A DNA stretch of 64,000 nucleotides, taken from NCBI GenBank assembly GCA_039881045.1, contig JAYWVB010000080.1, positions 1-64,000 of the forward strand, given 5' to 3'. Source of the stretch: Chaetomium olivaceum. Taxonomy: Eukaryota; Ascomycota; Sordariomycetes; Sordariales; Chaetomiaceae. How positions within the stretch are numbered: position 1 is the stretch's first letter; every line of letters begins with the position of its first letter. The position numbers were made by a program, and so were the translations under genes. Under the pieces are notes generated by a model. It was given only the letters and a program-made list of their open reading frames with translations, was not told where the DNA came from and did not search any database. Of this stretch, positions 53,114 to 63,805 are shown piece by piece.

Positions 53114-55111
53114 ATGACCAGCAAACCCGCAAAACAACTACCGCACGAGAGGCGGAAAGGCGAGGCTGCGTTAAGCGACTTTGCCGAGTACGTCGAGAAG
53201 CAGCAGGCGCTCCGCTACCCAAGCTCCAGACAGGCGCAAGCAACGGCGGCGGCTGTAACGGACAGTGGCCAAGGCGAGGTCGAGCACCATGAGGAGCTGG
53301 ATGACATTCTCAGCAGCCTCGATCTTTCTGACCCCACCCCCCGTGTGAGGTTACGAGAGCTCCTGCTTTCCCCCAGTGCCGACGCCGAGGCCCTCCAAAG
53401 ACTGGCTGATGTCGTGAAAGAACGGTTATTGGAGGGCCATGGCGAGACCGTTTTCGACGTTGGTTTCGAAAATAATGGCGAAGGAATGAAATTATCCCGT
53501 GATGAGTGGGACACGGCGTACGGACAGTTAACGGCAGCGGCCAAGAAGTTGGGAGCCAACACTCAGCTATTATTGACGAAAAATGTGGGTGGCGATCTCG
53601 ACGGGGCGCCGACTAAGGATGGGGACTGCAGTGGGAAAGTCATGATTCGCCAGGCACCGGATACAGTTGAGGAGGTCATTGAGACGAGGATAGCTGTTGT
53701 TGGGAATGTTGACGCCGGCAAAAGCTCTATGCTTGGTGTTCTCGTCAAGGGCGACCTGGATGACGGCAGGGGTAAGGCGCGAGTTAACCTTTTCCGACAC
53801 AAGCACGAGGTTGAGACGGGGCGGACTTCGTCTGTCGGTATGGAGATTATGGGGTTCGACACGGCTGGCCAGGTGGTGGTCTCGGACACCCCGGGACGCA
53901 AGCTTTCATGGGAGGAGATCGGGAAGCGCAGCGCAAAAGTCATCACTTTCACCGACTTGGCGGGCCACGAACGCTACCTGCGTACTACGGTGTTTGGGCT
54001 TCTGTCGAGCAGCCCGAATTATTGTCTGCTTATGGTTGCGGCCAACAACGGCCTCATCGGCATGAGTAAAGAGCACCTAGGCATTGCACTTGCCCTGAAC
54101 GTGCCAGTTATGGTGGTTATCACAAAAATCGACATCTGCCCTCCTCAGATTCTGGAGCAGACCATCACTCAGATAACGAGAATCTTGAAGAGCCCTGGGG
54201 CAAGGAAGATACCCATCTTCATCAAGAACCACGAAGAGTGCATCAACACGGCTACTCAGTTTGTGAGCCAGCGGATCTGCCCCATCTTCCAAGTGTCAAA
54301 CGTGACGGGTGAGAACCTCGATTTGGTCCGCTCGTTTCTCAACATCCTCCCGCACCACGGCCGCTACGATGCCGACGCCGCTTTCGAGTTCCATATCAAC
54401 GACACTTTCAGCGTCCCCCATGTCGGGACAGTAGTCTCTGGGATCGTCAAGTCTGGCGTGATACATGCTGGAGATGACGTCCAAATCGGGCCAGACTCAT
54501 TGGGACGCTTCGCGCAGACCTCGATTCGCTCCATTGAGAGGAAAAGGATAGGCGTGCCTGCCGCATCAGCCGGCCAGTCCGCCTCGTTTGCTTTGCGGAG
54601 GATTCGAAGGAAAGACGTGCGTAAGGGGATGGTGGTGCTATCTAAATCGGACGGAGCCCCCCCCAAGGTGTATCGCGAGTTTGTGGCCGAAGGTATTTCT
54701 GTCAGCTTCCCGATTGCGTACCATGTTGCATGCTAATTGCCCCCAGTGCTTATCCTGTCACACGCAACGACCATCAAGACCAAATACCAGGCCATGCTAC
54801 ACGTCGGGCCGGTTTCCCAGACCTGCGCCATCATCGATGTTGACCGTCCCTTCATCCGGACTGGAGACCGGGCTACAGTCGCCTTCCAGTTCGTGCAGCG
54901 GCCCGAGTACCTGGCGCCCGGCGACCGGCTCCTCTTCCGAGAGGGGAGAACGAAAGGTCTTGGGATTGTTAAGAGCGTCGGATATGACCCTTCCAAGCCG
55001 CTCATGCCGAAACAACCGGAGGGTGGTGTTAGCGATGGGCAACAGGGCCCTAAGCTCGACGCTGAGGGGGTGGAGGATGTTAAGCCCGCCCCTGGCGTCA
55101 AGGCCGAGTGA
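53114..55111 (+). CDS. GTPBP1/2-like translational GTPase
   Basis: Exons 53114-54692 and 54747-55111 with a 54-bp intron (GTATTT...TGCTAATTGCCCCCAG), about 647 residues. The ATG at 53114 (MTSKPAKQLPHERRKG) is the first in frame. A domain of about 190 residues precedes an EF-Tu-type G domain: P-loop GNVDAGKSSMLGVL near 197, DLAGHERYLRTTVFGLL near 282 (G3), and TKID near 337 (G4). Beta-barrel domains follow (SVPHVGTVVSGIVKSGVIHAGD; FVQRPEYLAPGDRLLFREGRTKGLG), the usual GTPBP layout, ending in an acidic tail. GTPBP1/2 family proteins act with ribosomes and exosome-linked mRNA quality control in other eukaryotes; the fungal role is less clear. Intact. Confidence 0.9.
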
Positions 55112-55681
55112 GATATGACCAATGCGGCGTGCGTCGGAGCTCGGCCCCTCACCTTGTTGGACAAGTTTCGGAGTATTGATTATCACGGCAAATTGGTTAT
55201 TAGAGCATAATGTATTTCGGCGGCCGGGTATGGTCTAACCGCCAAACGGTTCGTATGCAGCGGGCGGCGTTTTTGTGGGATCTCTGTTTAGGTTGGACCC
55301 TACTTTGTTTGTCCTGCAAGACAGCGACTATGGTGCTATGGAAACCCGAAATATGATAACAGCGAACCCCCGATACGGGTTCGTTTACTATAACTGCTAT
55401 GGGACCTGTCTTGAATGTTTGTCGTGGCGCCGACAGAAGATGCCGTGGCGATGGTTAATCAAGAGCAGCCACCACACAGATGGGCATATGTTATGTTTGC
55501 TCTCCTGCTTGGCTTGCGTCCGGAGCCAGTCCAGGTCGCCGGTTATCGTTCTGCCATACAGCAACCGTTTCTCGTCATGCTCGCCACCCACGCCACCGAA
55601 GAGTGCGGACTGAGTCTTGAATGAGCCTTCGCCACAACTGCGAGGGTGATTGCGTATAATAGGAGGAGAACCTCAAGCGCA
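55112..55681. other. Convergent intergenic region
   Basis: Between the ends of the GTPase gene (+) and LSM3 (-). Only small unsupported ORFs. Confidence 0.5.
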
Positions 55682-56190
55682 TCAGAATGACCGTGCTTGA
55701 GGAGATATGAGGACGACGCTGTCTCCTGGTCATGTTGTTAGTCGGGCGAGGTGGTTTTTATGTTATGGGCGTGACTTCATATGACGAACCTCTTACAAAG
55801 AGCATCTCAGATTTCTTGCTCACGGTCTGCAGCAGGATGTGTGAGTAACGGCGGTCAGGACTCCGAATCGGGATATAAATATGGCAACGACCCAGCTTAC
55901 CTTGACATCCTCTTCGTCTTCCTCATCGACAACGTAGATGGTCTCCTCCACATCACCGAGCACGAGGTTGCAATGACTGTCATAAGCCTAAGAGGTAAAG
56001 GGGGTGGATGTTAGTCGGAGCTTGCGCCAGGGTTGGGAGAAAAAGGTGGGGCAAATTTATTGCTCACATGAAGGCGGCCCTTGAGCTCTCGGTCCCCTCT
56101 GAGCTTCACGCAAACCACTTCATCGAGCAAGAGGCGCACAAGGTCGAGGGGCTCCGACACCGCGCTGCCTTCGTCTCTAACTTCAGCCAT
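55682..56190 (-). CDS. LSM3: U6 snRNA-associated Sm-like protein LSm3
   Basis: Four exons: 56068-56190, 55901-55987, 55790-55826 and 55682-55725, with introns of 80, 74 and 64 bp that all have GT-AG ends and stay in phase. The product has 96 residues: a short N-terminus, Sm1 motif (LDLVRLLLDEVVCVKLRGDR, GRLHAYDSHCNLVLGD), an acidic loop (DEEDEEDVK) and Sm2 (MLFVRGDSVVLISPQ). This is the classic length and order of LSm3. It is a ring subunit of LSm2-8 (nuclear, binds U6 snRNA 3' end for splicing) and of LSm1-7 (cytoplasmic, decapping). The gene is intron-dense for its size, as usual for fungal Sm genes, and would be missed by ORF calling alone. Confidence 0.93.
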
Positions 56191-56758
56191 GGCGGGATGC
56201 AGTAAATCGTAAAGTTTTATAGTCTTGATGCGTATTGCTGTTTTGGGCGCTGTCGTGGTCTGCTTCAAAGATTGGGCAATGCGCGCGGTCAAAGGGCGGT
56301 CGTGGAGGGATGGTGGGCTTGTGGTTTTCCAGTAACGGGGGGGCACAGGCCGCTGAAGGCACAAGCATGGTGGGAGGAGGGAGAGCTCAGGCAGATTGTG
56401 CCCCATGTCCCCGCCTGCCCAATGGAGCAGTGAGGCAGGTGCCCAGGAACACCAAGGAAGCGCGACACAGCCCCACCTGGCCTGGCAAAAGGCATTCCGT
56501 ATACCGTATACGTACCCAAAAACCAGACGCTTTCCTCTCTCGACGCACACGCTTTCGCGCCCACGTACAACGCGGATTGTATGAATATGAGAGCAAGGAT
56601 TTCTACTTGTACGAATTATATCGATACCATAATGGAGCGGAGTTGTGCATTTGGGGTCAGCGTAAGACTTTACTACGTGTTCTGATGCCTAACGAAGCGA
56701 AACCACCTTGGGTACACGAATGAGGGGCACGACAACGGTTCTTTGGCCCTGGTCTTCA
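56191..56758. other. Intergenic region, no gene seen
   Basis: Separates LSM3 from the GPI12-like gene; it holds the LSM3 promoter. Overlapping short ORFs have no recognisable domain. Confidence 0.5.
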
Positions 56759-57692
56759 TCACCGACCTTTGACCTTCTCCAATCTTAGGTCGTTGATAAA
56801 CATATACCTGCTCAGGGAGATCCAGCCGTACCGAAACCAGACCATCTGGCTCTTGTGTGCTGAAACCATGGCTCTCCACGCAGTTGTGATGCTGCCGTAT
56901 CCCGCCAGGCTACTGAGGAAAACCAAGCCGCCAGGGTGCTTCTTGTCTTTCTTGTCGGCGCCGATAGCCCAGCTGGCGAGTGTGGTCAGCACGTCCAGAA
57001 ATCCAATGTATTTCCGTCCCAGGGACACCGTCTTGAGGGTGTAGAGATCGACGGGCGGCTGCCAGCCGGGCTTGCCGGCGACCAACTCCGCGATAAAAGT
57101 CTTGGCCCCGTGGTACAAGGAGATGTGGTTTGGGTGGCCGGATACACCGCCGGCGTCGAAGGTTACCAGCACGTCGATGGCGGCGGCTGGGGCCGTCTCG
57201 CTGTTTCGCATCCGGGCGAGGTTGGGCGCGAAGGCCGAGCAAAGCAGGGCCGAGATGTCGCCGCTGTCCCACTTTGCCGTCATGCTGTCGGGGAATTCAG
57301 GCTTGTCAACGACAAACACATCGCGTCTGCTGAGCGCAGCCCGAGGATCAGGCCGGACTTGGCGAGTTCTCGCTTTCGTGTCTCGCCGAGGCCGTCCGCA
57401 TTGCCTACCATGAGATGGTTCTCGTCAGTGGCGGTGGCATAAGGGGGTGGGAAAGGGGTGGGCGCATACCGCTGCTCAGACAGAGGATCTTGACGTGGTT
57501 CCCCGTCTCCGGCTTGGCGAGCGCCATGACGGTAGGCGAGAAGAACATGGCCTCGTCATCGGGGTGCGCAATCAGAAGGCAAACGCGTTTGTTGCGTACG
57601 GCTGGGAAGCGCTCCGAGACCACCGAAGTGGTGTAGACGTACAGTGACGGGAGCACGACGGCTAGCACGCCAACAGTCACGGGCCAGTCCAT
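56759..57692 (-). CDS. GPI12: GPI12/PIG-L N-acetylglucosaminyl-PI de-N-acetylase (one frameshift)
   Basis: Second enzyme of GPI anchor synthesis: removes acetyl from GlcNAc-phosphatidylinositol on the cytosolic face of the ER. Exons 57470-57692 and 56759-57404 around a 65-bp intron. ATG 57692 starts a single membrane anchor (VTVGVLAVVLPSLYVY), followed by the metal-binding AHPDDEAMFF near residue 43, NADGLGETRKRELAKSG after the intron, and the second metal motif GGVSGHPNH near 163, ending at 56759. Between LGLRS and VFVVDKPEFPDS the frame shifts by one missing base near 57325; both sides are clearly conserved and no usable intron exists there. With that base the product has about 289 residues, normal for the family. 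Since GPI12 is essential in yeast, a consensus error is the likelier explanation. Confidence 0.88.
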
Positions 57693-58489
57693 CGTGCCCC
57701 TACCCAAGCAGATTGGCGAGAATGTTGAATCAGTTGGCCAATCGATACGGCTTTACAAGTCGCGTCGCAAATGGATATCGGCAGTAAGCGTAGAAGGAAC
57801 GCGCCCCAAGAGCTCGGCGCTCTGCAGCGCTGGGAAGAGAGGGGCACGCGAGTGGAGTAAAGTGCAGCCAACCGGACCTGTGACAAGTGCTTTGAGTTCA
57901 AAGAGCCAGAAGCTCGGGGGTTTTATGTAGAAGAGCAGAACTGAGTTTAGTGGCTGCTGCTCATGCAACTGTGAGAGGCGGTGAGAGGTCTGTCGCATGT
58001 GGGGAGAGGGGCCCTTGGAAAGCCCCCTGACCTCGAGGTGGGGTATGATGATGGAAGTGTCGAGGCCCGGTTTTGCAAACAAAAGTCGATCTGCCGGGTC
58101 ACGTTCCTTCCGAGGTAAAATAGCCCAGATACAGTCCAGCACCCACGCGCGCGGGCAGGCACGTGTACATAGCTCGATGCGAACGCGCAAGCTCCGGTTA
58201 GACATTTTCAGACGTCTCGTATGGAAGTCAATGCCCTCCATAATTGATCGTGTCAGTACTGCGTATGTACTGTGTATGGATGTCTATATTCGTACGTACA
58301 TCAATCAGTACAGACATGTGCTCCCACAGGAGCAATGACAGGGGTGGCCACTAACTCGCGGCACTCGCGTCAGACCCCTGTTTCGCAAATCGCGGCTTCT
58401 CAATTACCGTGTGCCTCCCGTCGCGCCTTTTCGTCCGGTTTCCTTAACTGATATTCTCAATAATCCCGTGGCTACCCGAGCTCACCACA
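57693..58489. promoter_or_regulatory. Divergent intergenic region
   Basis: 797 bp between the GPI12-like (-) and membrane protein (+) start codons, presumably both promoters. No gene or clear motif recognised. Confidence 0.4.
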
Positions 58490-59238
58490 ATGGCAAGAAG
58501 ACGCAGAGAACGATCACCGTCCAATCTCAAACTGAAACAGCCCGATCGGTCGGGTCCGTCGGAGAAGACGTTGCTGCAGCTCGCCGAGGAAAGAGGGCTG
58601 TTCGACCAGGCAAAGAAACGGGAGGACGAAATCGAGAAAAGGGCTGCCCCGGTTCCCATCCCGCGCCCACCCAAAGAGGAAGATGATGACGAGGAAGCTG
58701 GGTTGCCGCCCACTGTTGAGCGTGCATTCGAAACGGTGCTGTGGTCTGTGAGCCTGTCTATGCTGCACTTCACCCTCGACGTCCTCGTCCAGAATCAATA
58801 TTCAGTCGACAGCATAGTATGGCCCAAGGTTTGGATGAGGTTTGGCCAAGCGTTGCTAGGTAAGGTTGTCCGTCGTTGTGATGCTACCTCGTTTAGCCCT
58901 GAGTCACAATGCTAACACAATCTCAATTGCTCTCTAGTCTTCGGCCTGCTCATCTACGTCCTTCATCCCCATGCCGCGAACCCTGGCTTGGTTCCCGGGC
59001 TGCCCCCCGGTACCAATTGGCCCTCCGGCAAGCCATATTCTTTACAACGAGCATATTTACTGGTTGCTACCTGATTCATATCACCAACGCATTCGGTTAT
59101 ATGGCCGTCATGAAGCAGGCACCGCCAATCGGTTGTCTCTGGGTGTGGTCTGTCATTGAACTGGATCTTCCTTGGGCAGTGCTCAGTCTTTCCGGCGCAG
59201 GGGCGTTTCTATGGCAGAAGGGATACAGTATTAGATAG
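58490..59238 (+). CDS. Conserved fungal membrane protein (DUF7719-like), one frameshift
   Basis: Exons 58490-58859 and 58938-59238 around a 78-bp intron (GTAAGG...TGCTCTCTAG). The product, about 223 residues, has a basic N-terminus (MARRRRERSPSNLKLKQ), an acidic middle (EEDDDEE) and several hydrophobic segments (FGLLIYVLHPH; FFTTSIFTGCYLIHITNAFGY; GCLWVWSVIELDLPWAVLSL), ending GAFLWQKGYSIR. The second exon changes frame at the six-C run 59003-59008: with one more C, GLPPRYQLALRQAIFF reads through to the stop at 59238. The family is conserved in ascomycetes by my recollection; the function is unknown. The lesion is a single homopolymer base, so suspect a consensus error. Confidence 0.75.
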
Positions 59239-59804
59239 GGAAAACGCGAGTGGTGGCTTGCGACTCGCATGTCCTTCGAGCAGCCCTGCCCCATTATTCT
59301 CACATGAGATGGTTCACTTTTCGATGGAACACTTGAATTCTCCTTCCGGGGCTACCTTCCCTAACTTCAGGCTCCTGTTTTCCGGGACTCACCTGCGACT
59401 GCCAATAACGCCCTCACCTTGCGCCTTCTCCAATCGAGATGGTGGGGCAACCAGGTAGCGGTACCACGGGCGACTGGAAGTGTATGCGGTGTTTAGGGCC
59501 GGTGGAAGGTTCACCTTCGAGTGCGCCTACTCCCGAGAAAATCTACAAAAGGGGGACTGAAAGGGCTGGCCAGCCCAGCGCCTTCCTATAAGCATGGCGT
59601 CGGTCCCTCGATCTCTCCTCATGACCAGGTGGAGCGTCCAGGCTGGCTCAAGCTTGTGTCCTCGACACCAGAATCTCTCCTGTGCACTTCTCCTGCAGCT
59701 CACTAAGGTAGCATCTTCAATTCGGCGTCGACCACATCATCTGAGGCGCCGTTCTCAATATCTAATACATTCGTCAAGGCCTCACGCCATCCGTTCCAAC
59801 AACC
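59239..59804. other. Intergenic region, no gene seen
   Basis: Promoter side of the deacetylase gene. Small ORFs lack domains or splice support. Confidence 0.5.
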
Positions 59805-60578
59805 ATGGTCGTTACAAAGCTCCCTACTCTACTTTCGATCGGGCTGTTTCTCTCGCGAGGACATGCCGCGCCTGCATCAACCACCAACCTGACGACACGA
59901 GCTATCCCCAGTGGCATCATCATCGAACACTGCACGGTCCCCGGTGTCGTGGCGCTCACTTTCGATGACGGCCCATTCATCTACACCAGCCACATCCTGG
60001 ATCTTTTGGACGAATACGGCGCCAAGGCGACTTTTTTTATCAACGGCGAGAACTGGTCCCGCGGTATCGGTGACTTCTCGAGCCCTTGGCCTGAGATCTT
60101 GAGGCGTATGGACCTCTCAGGCCATCAGATCGGCTCCCACACATGGGCACACGCCGATCTGTCATCCGTCGATTCGCCTACCCGGGAGTTCCAAATCTAC
60201 GAACTCGAAAAAGCACTTTTTTCTATCCTCGGCAAAGCCCCCACCTACCTTCGGCCGCCCTATGCTTCCTGTTCAGCCGATTGCCTACACGATACAGAGC
60301 GGATGAGACTGCATGTAGTCAACTTTGATGTTGACCCCAAAGACTATCTCCACAACGACCCGAGCGACGTCGCAGCCGCCATGGAAAATTTCTCCCGAGC
60401 TTTAGATGAGCGCCGGTGGGGTGATTCGTTCCTCGTTCTCAGCCATGACTCGCTACCGAACACAGCCGAGTTCCTAGTCCCGCACATGCTCGTGGAGATT
60501 CAGCAGCGCGGATACCGGGCTGTCACAGTGGGCGAATGTCTCGGCGACCCTGCTGAGAATTGGTACTGGTACCTATGA
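59805..60578 (+). CDS. Secreted polysaccharide (chitin-type) deacetylase
   Basis: Single exon, 257 residues, from ATG 59805 preceded by ACC. A signal peptide is visible (LPTLLSIGLFLSRGHAAPA, likely cleavage after about residue 22). A NodB domain follows with its standard motifs: VALTFDDGP near 50-57 (catalytic base and metal Asp), the His pair in GSHTWAHADL near 110-117, RPPYAS near 146, the DPKDY region, and LSHDS near 220. It should remove N-acetyl groups from chitin or related polymers outside the cell, as in cell-wall remodelling or evasion of chitinases. There is no carbohydrate-binding module and no GPI signal. Intact. Confidence 0.9.
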   Translation: MVVTKLPTLLSIGLFLSRGHAAPASTTNLTTRAIPSGIIIEHCTVPGVVALTFDDGPFIYTSHILDLLDEYGAKATFFINGENWSRGIGDFSSPWPEILRRMDLSGHQIGSHTWAHADLSSVDSPTREFQIYELEKALFSILGKAPTYLRPPYASCSADCLHDTERMRLHVVNFDVDPKDYLHNDPSDVAAAMENFSRALDERRWGDSFLVLSHDSLPNTAEFLVPHMLVEIQQRGYRAVTVGECLGDPAENWYWYL

Positions 60579-60967
60579 AGGGGTTACGAGTTTCTCTTGC
60601 GGATGAATGCGGTGTTGCAGACCAGCAATATGGCGACAGCGGGTTTCTAAGACTGCCAATAAGGGAGCATGAGCGTTGGGTCGCTGGTTTGGGCTGGGCT
60701 GGGGGTCTCAACACTGGAACACGGCCTAGGTTCTATACGGGGATTGTGGAACGGGCTTTTGGGCATGTCGTTTGGTAGTTTTGCATGCCGACTCCATTCT
60801 TAGGTTCTTCGATAGAGCACATAAAGTAATGTGCATTTCTGTGTGCAATTGTACTCGGCATCCCGCACTACGATGCGCGTTTTCTTATTGCCCCCATAAT
60901 GTCTTTTTCCTAGCCCAGAAGTCTGCTGCTAGATCTCGGTAATGAACGCGCGGCGGCCTTTCGGAAC
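60579..60967. other. Convergent intergenic region
   Basis: 389 bp between converging genes; nothing recognised. Confidence 0.5.
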
Positions 60968-61996
60968 TCATTCATGACCCTTTAGCTCGTTTAGGATATT
61001 GTCAATCTCAGCCGCTACGAAGGCCGGGTCGTCCTTCTGGATGAAGTGACCGCAACCCTTAGCAATCTTCACATCACTCTTCACCTGAACGAGGCGAGTC
61101 AAACCCTCGTTATACACGCCCCAGGTCGGGTTCATATACGTGTTGATGATGATCCTTGGTACGGACAGTGAGCCCTGTGTCGCCGATTTGTCATTAGCAG
61201 GTCGCCCTGGGGCACGGAGTTCGCTCAAGCTTACATGCTCGCACCGGTCAGCAAACACATCCCAATCATGTCCTACAACCGTCAATAGGGGAGGCTCCCC
61301 GTCGGGACCGTTGGGTAAGGCGGGCTTGCTCGCATGCGGTAGAAACTCTTTCAGGCTTCTCCGATCCAAGTGCTCCGGGTTGGGCACCGTAGGGTGGAAG
61401 AATCCTCGGACCCTGTCCCGCGTATGCCGCAGCCCCTCGGCCGTGACACCCTCCGGCAACTGGCCCTCATCAAAACCGGGTTCAGCCGGGTCAGGGAACA
61501 CGGAAACAAAGTCCGTGTTTGCCATCATCGAGTCAAGGAAAAGGTACGCCGCTACACGACCGGGGTGTTTGGCTGCGTAGAGGCGGGCGAAGGCACATCC
61601 GATGGAGTTGCAAACTAGGATTATGCGAAGATCCTCAATCTTGCGGTTGATTTCGTCTTGGGAGACCTGGATAAGAAGCTGGTGGAGGTCGGCGATGGAA
61701 GCGCGGGCATCATGACCGTAAGGCGAATCTCGGATGTCGGACGGGTCTGAGTCTGATTTCCCTTGGCCGTACCGGTCATAACAAAGTAGAGTGGGTGTCG
61801 GCCGGTTGGAATCGCTGCGGAGCTTGAAAAAATGCTCGATTGCTTCAGCCCAGGCGGCGGAAGGGAGTACAAGGCCGTTGAGGAACACGATAAGAGTGTC
61901 GGATAATAGCTTCTCGTTCTGCGGTCGGTGGTGGGCGATGGAGACGTGAAGGGAAGCACCAGGCTTGGTTCTCAATGTGATATATTTGTCCTCCAT
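60968..61996 (-). CDS. Alpha/beta hydrolase-fold protein
   Basis: Single exon, 342 residues, from ATG 61996. The N-terminal strands lead to an oxyanion region (VFLNGLVLPSAAW), then LLCYDRYGQGKSD, typical of the hydrolase fold, and a nucleophile elbow CNSIGCAF near residue 130 (NxSxG-like, with Asn where many have His). A cap region is followed by VVGHDWDVF and the likely catalytic His in KGCGHFIQKDDP near 316. No signal peptide is seen, so probably cytoplasmic or peroxisomal. The substrate cannot be predicted; epoxide hydrolase, esterase or haloperoxidase-like activity are all possible. Intact. Confidence 0.8.
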   Translation of the reverse strand: MEDKYITLRTKPGASLHVSIAHHRPQNEKLLSDTLIVFLNGLVLPSAAWAEAIEHFFKLRSDSNRPTPTLLCYDRYGQGKSDSDPSDIRDSPYGHDARASIADLHQLLIQVSQDEINRKIEDLRIILVCNSIGCAFARLYAAKHPGRVAAYLFLDSMMANTDFVSVFPDPAEPGFDEGQLPEGVTAEGLRHTRDRVRGFFHPTVPNPEHLDRRSLKEFLPHASKPALPNGPDGEPPLLTVVGHDWDVFADRCEHVSLSELRAPGRPANDKSATQGSLSVPRIIINTYMNPTWGVYNEGLTRLVQVKSDVKIAKGCGHFIQKDDPAFVAAEIDNILNELKGHE

Positions 61997-62636
61997 TTTA
62001 ATGAAAAAAAAGTGAAAGGGGGGTTTTCTGGCAGGTAGATTTTTGAATTGTGGGCTCAGCTGTATGGTACCGGCATGCCAGAGTCATGTTTTACAGACTA
62101 TATGAGGAGTTGAGCAGGGTACTGGAGCGAATAGATGACGTGAGATCTGCGGAGCTGTTGAAAACCGAGAACCGACAATGTCCTGCGGGACCAACGCAAC
62201 GCCTGGTTGACAAGATTGGCCTAGCCCGCACATGGGATACCCCAAACAGGTAGTAGGTATTTGTAAGGTATATTCCTCCATCACGCTCGATCACCCTTAG
62301 CGCTCACAGCCGCGCTGACCATGACTTATTAAAAGCGACAAACCGAACCCCTCCGGCCGCCCAACCCGAAGCCCTTGCCGGACCACTACTGCGATGCGGG
62401 TCTCATCCTGCAGCCAAACAATCAATAACGTGTGGTTGGGTGCTATTAGTTGGGCTTTCCTTCCTAAACGGATCGCGCAGATTATGGTTAGTAATTATTG
62501 GGCCTTCCATTGGCTCGTTGTGACTCAGTAAGACTCATCCCAGCCCAGCACGCAAAGGTCAGGTACTGGTAGCCTTCTTCATACCGTATCTCTTCTTCTC
62601 CTTCCTTCCCTTGGCTCTTTCTCCACCGCCATTTCC
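61997..62636. promoter_or_regulatory. Divergent intergenic region
   Basis: 640 bp between the hydrolase (-) and MOSC gene (+) start codons. No gene recognised; presumed promoters. Confidence 0.4.
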
Positions 62637-63805
62637 ATGACAAGTCTCCCCCGCAGAACGAAGCTCGATCTAGCGACAATCAGTAAAATGACTATGAAAA
62701 TTACAGCCGTGAGTCTGCAGTGTCCTCTCCGACGAGCAATGGCTAACACGCCCATCAGCTCTCCGTATATCCCATCAAGGGTCTGCGCGGGATCGAGCTC
62801 GAGTCTGCCCAGATTGGGCCGCTGGGGATAAAGCATGACCGAAGTTTTATGCTGTACGAGGTGCATTCAACCACAGGGGAGCTGAAGAAGATCCAACTGG
62901 ATACACATCCGCGATGCGCCCTATTCAAACCGCACATCACCCCCGGACCTCGAGACGGTCCTGCTCTGCTCGTCGTGCAGTATCTTGGCAGCGCGCCACA
63001 GGGTTCCGAGGCCACCGAGGTCACCGAGAAAGACAGTACAATCGAGATCCCGCTTGAGCCGGACATGTCCTGCCTCGAGAAGACCAACGTGGTTCTGCAT
63101 GGTAGCCCAGCGTCAGCCTACCGCATGGGTGACTCATACGACACCTGGTTCAGCCAACACTTCGGCGTTTCCACCGTTCTGATCTACCTTGGCGACGGGC
63201 GGCGACCTGTCCTGGGTAAAACGCTCCCACCAAAACCCATCCAAGAGAAACAGCCACAGGGATGGATATCTTCCCTGACCTCTTACATCACCCCGCCCCA
63301 GGAATCGGACGGTGATTCAGGCGCATGGGTGTCTTTCAGCGACGCTGCGCCCTTGATGGTGGCATCCGAGCAATCTCTGCGAGATGTCAGAGACCGTCTT
63401 CTCAACGGCCAGCCGGTGGAAATGTATAAATTCCGGCCCAACATCGTCGTCGATGGCGCGGGCGAGGTTGCGTGGGCAGAGGACTTTTGGGCCGAGCTCG
63501 CCATCGGGCCTAACGAGAGCCCACAGAGGAGTACCCTTCAGGTGACGGGCAACTGCGTCAGATGTCTCAGCTTGAACGTTGATTACCAGACGGGGAAACC
63601 AGCTGAAGGAGAACTGGGCAACGTTCTGAAAAGACTCATGAAGGACAGGAGGGTCGATACGGGGTCGAAGTGGTCACCCGTGTTTGGTCGGTATGCCTTC
63701 CTGGACAGCCGCCACACGGAAGGCATTACCGTGTCAGTGGGTGAGAGCGTTGAGGTCACTCGGCGCAACACGGAGCGGTCCGTCTGGGACTGGCCGGGGT
63801 TGTAA
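62637..63805 (+). CDS. MOSC-domain protein (mARC/Moco sulfurase C-terminal type)
   Basis: Exons 62637-62708 and 62759-63805 around a 50-bp intron (GTGAGT...GGCTAACACGCCCATCAG). About 372 residues from the first in-frame ATG; ATG 62688 or 62694 would give a product starting directly at the MOSC_N domain. The MOSC N-terminal beta-barrel starts MKITA/LSVYPIKGLRGIELE across the intron and includes HDRSFMLYE; the MOSC domain covers about 200-370 (FRPNIVVDGAGEVAWAEDFW, then the Cys motif TGNCVRCLSLNVD and KWSPVFGRYAFL). Such proteins bind molybdenum cofactor and, as mARC, reduce N-hydroxylated compounds with cytochrome b5 partners. The exact substrate is unknown. Intact. Confidence 0.87.

Noticed and set aside
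43098..63805. Biosynthetic gene cluster
   Set aside because: Products are housekeeping proteins of unrelated pathways on both strands, with no PKS, NRPS, terpene cyclase or cluster regulator.
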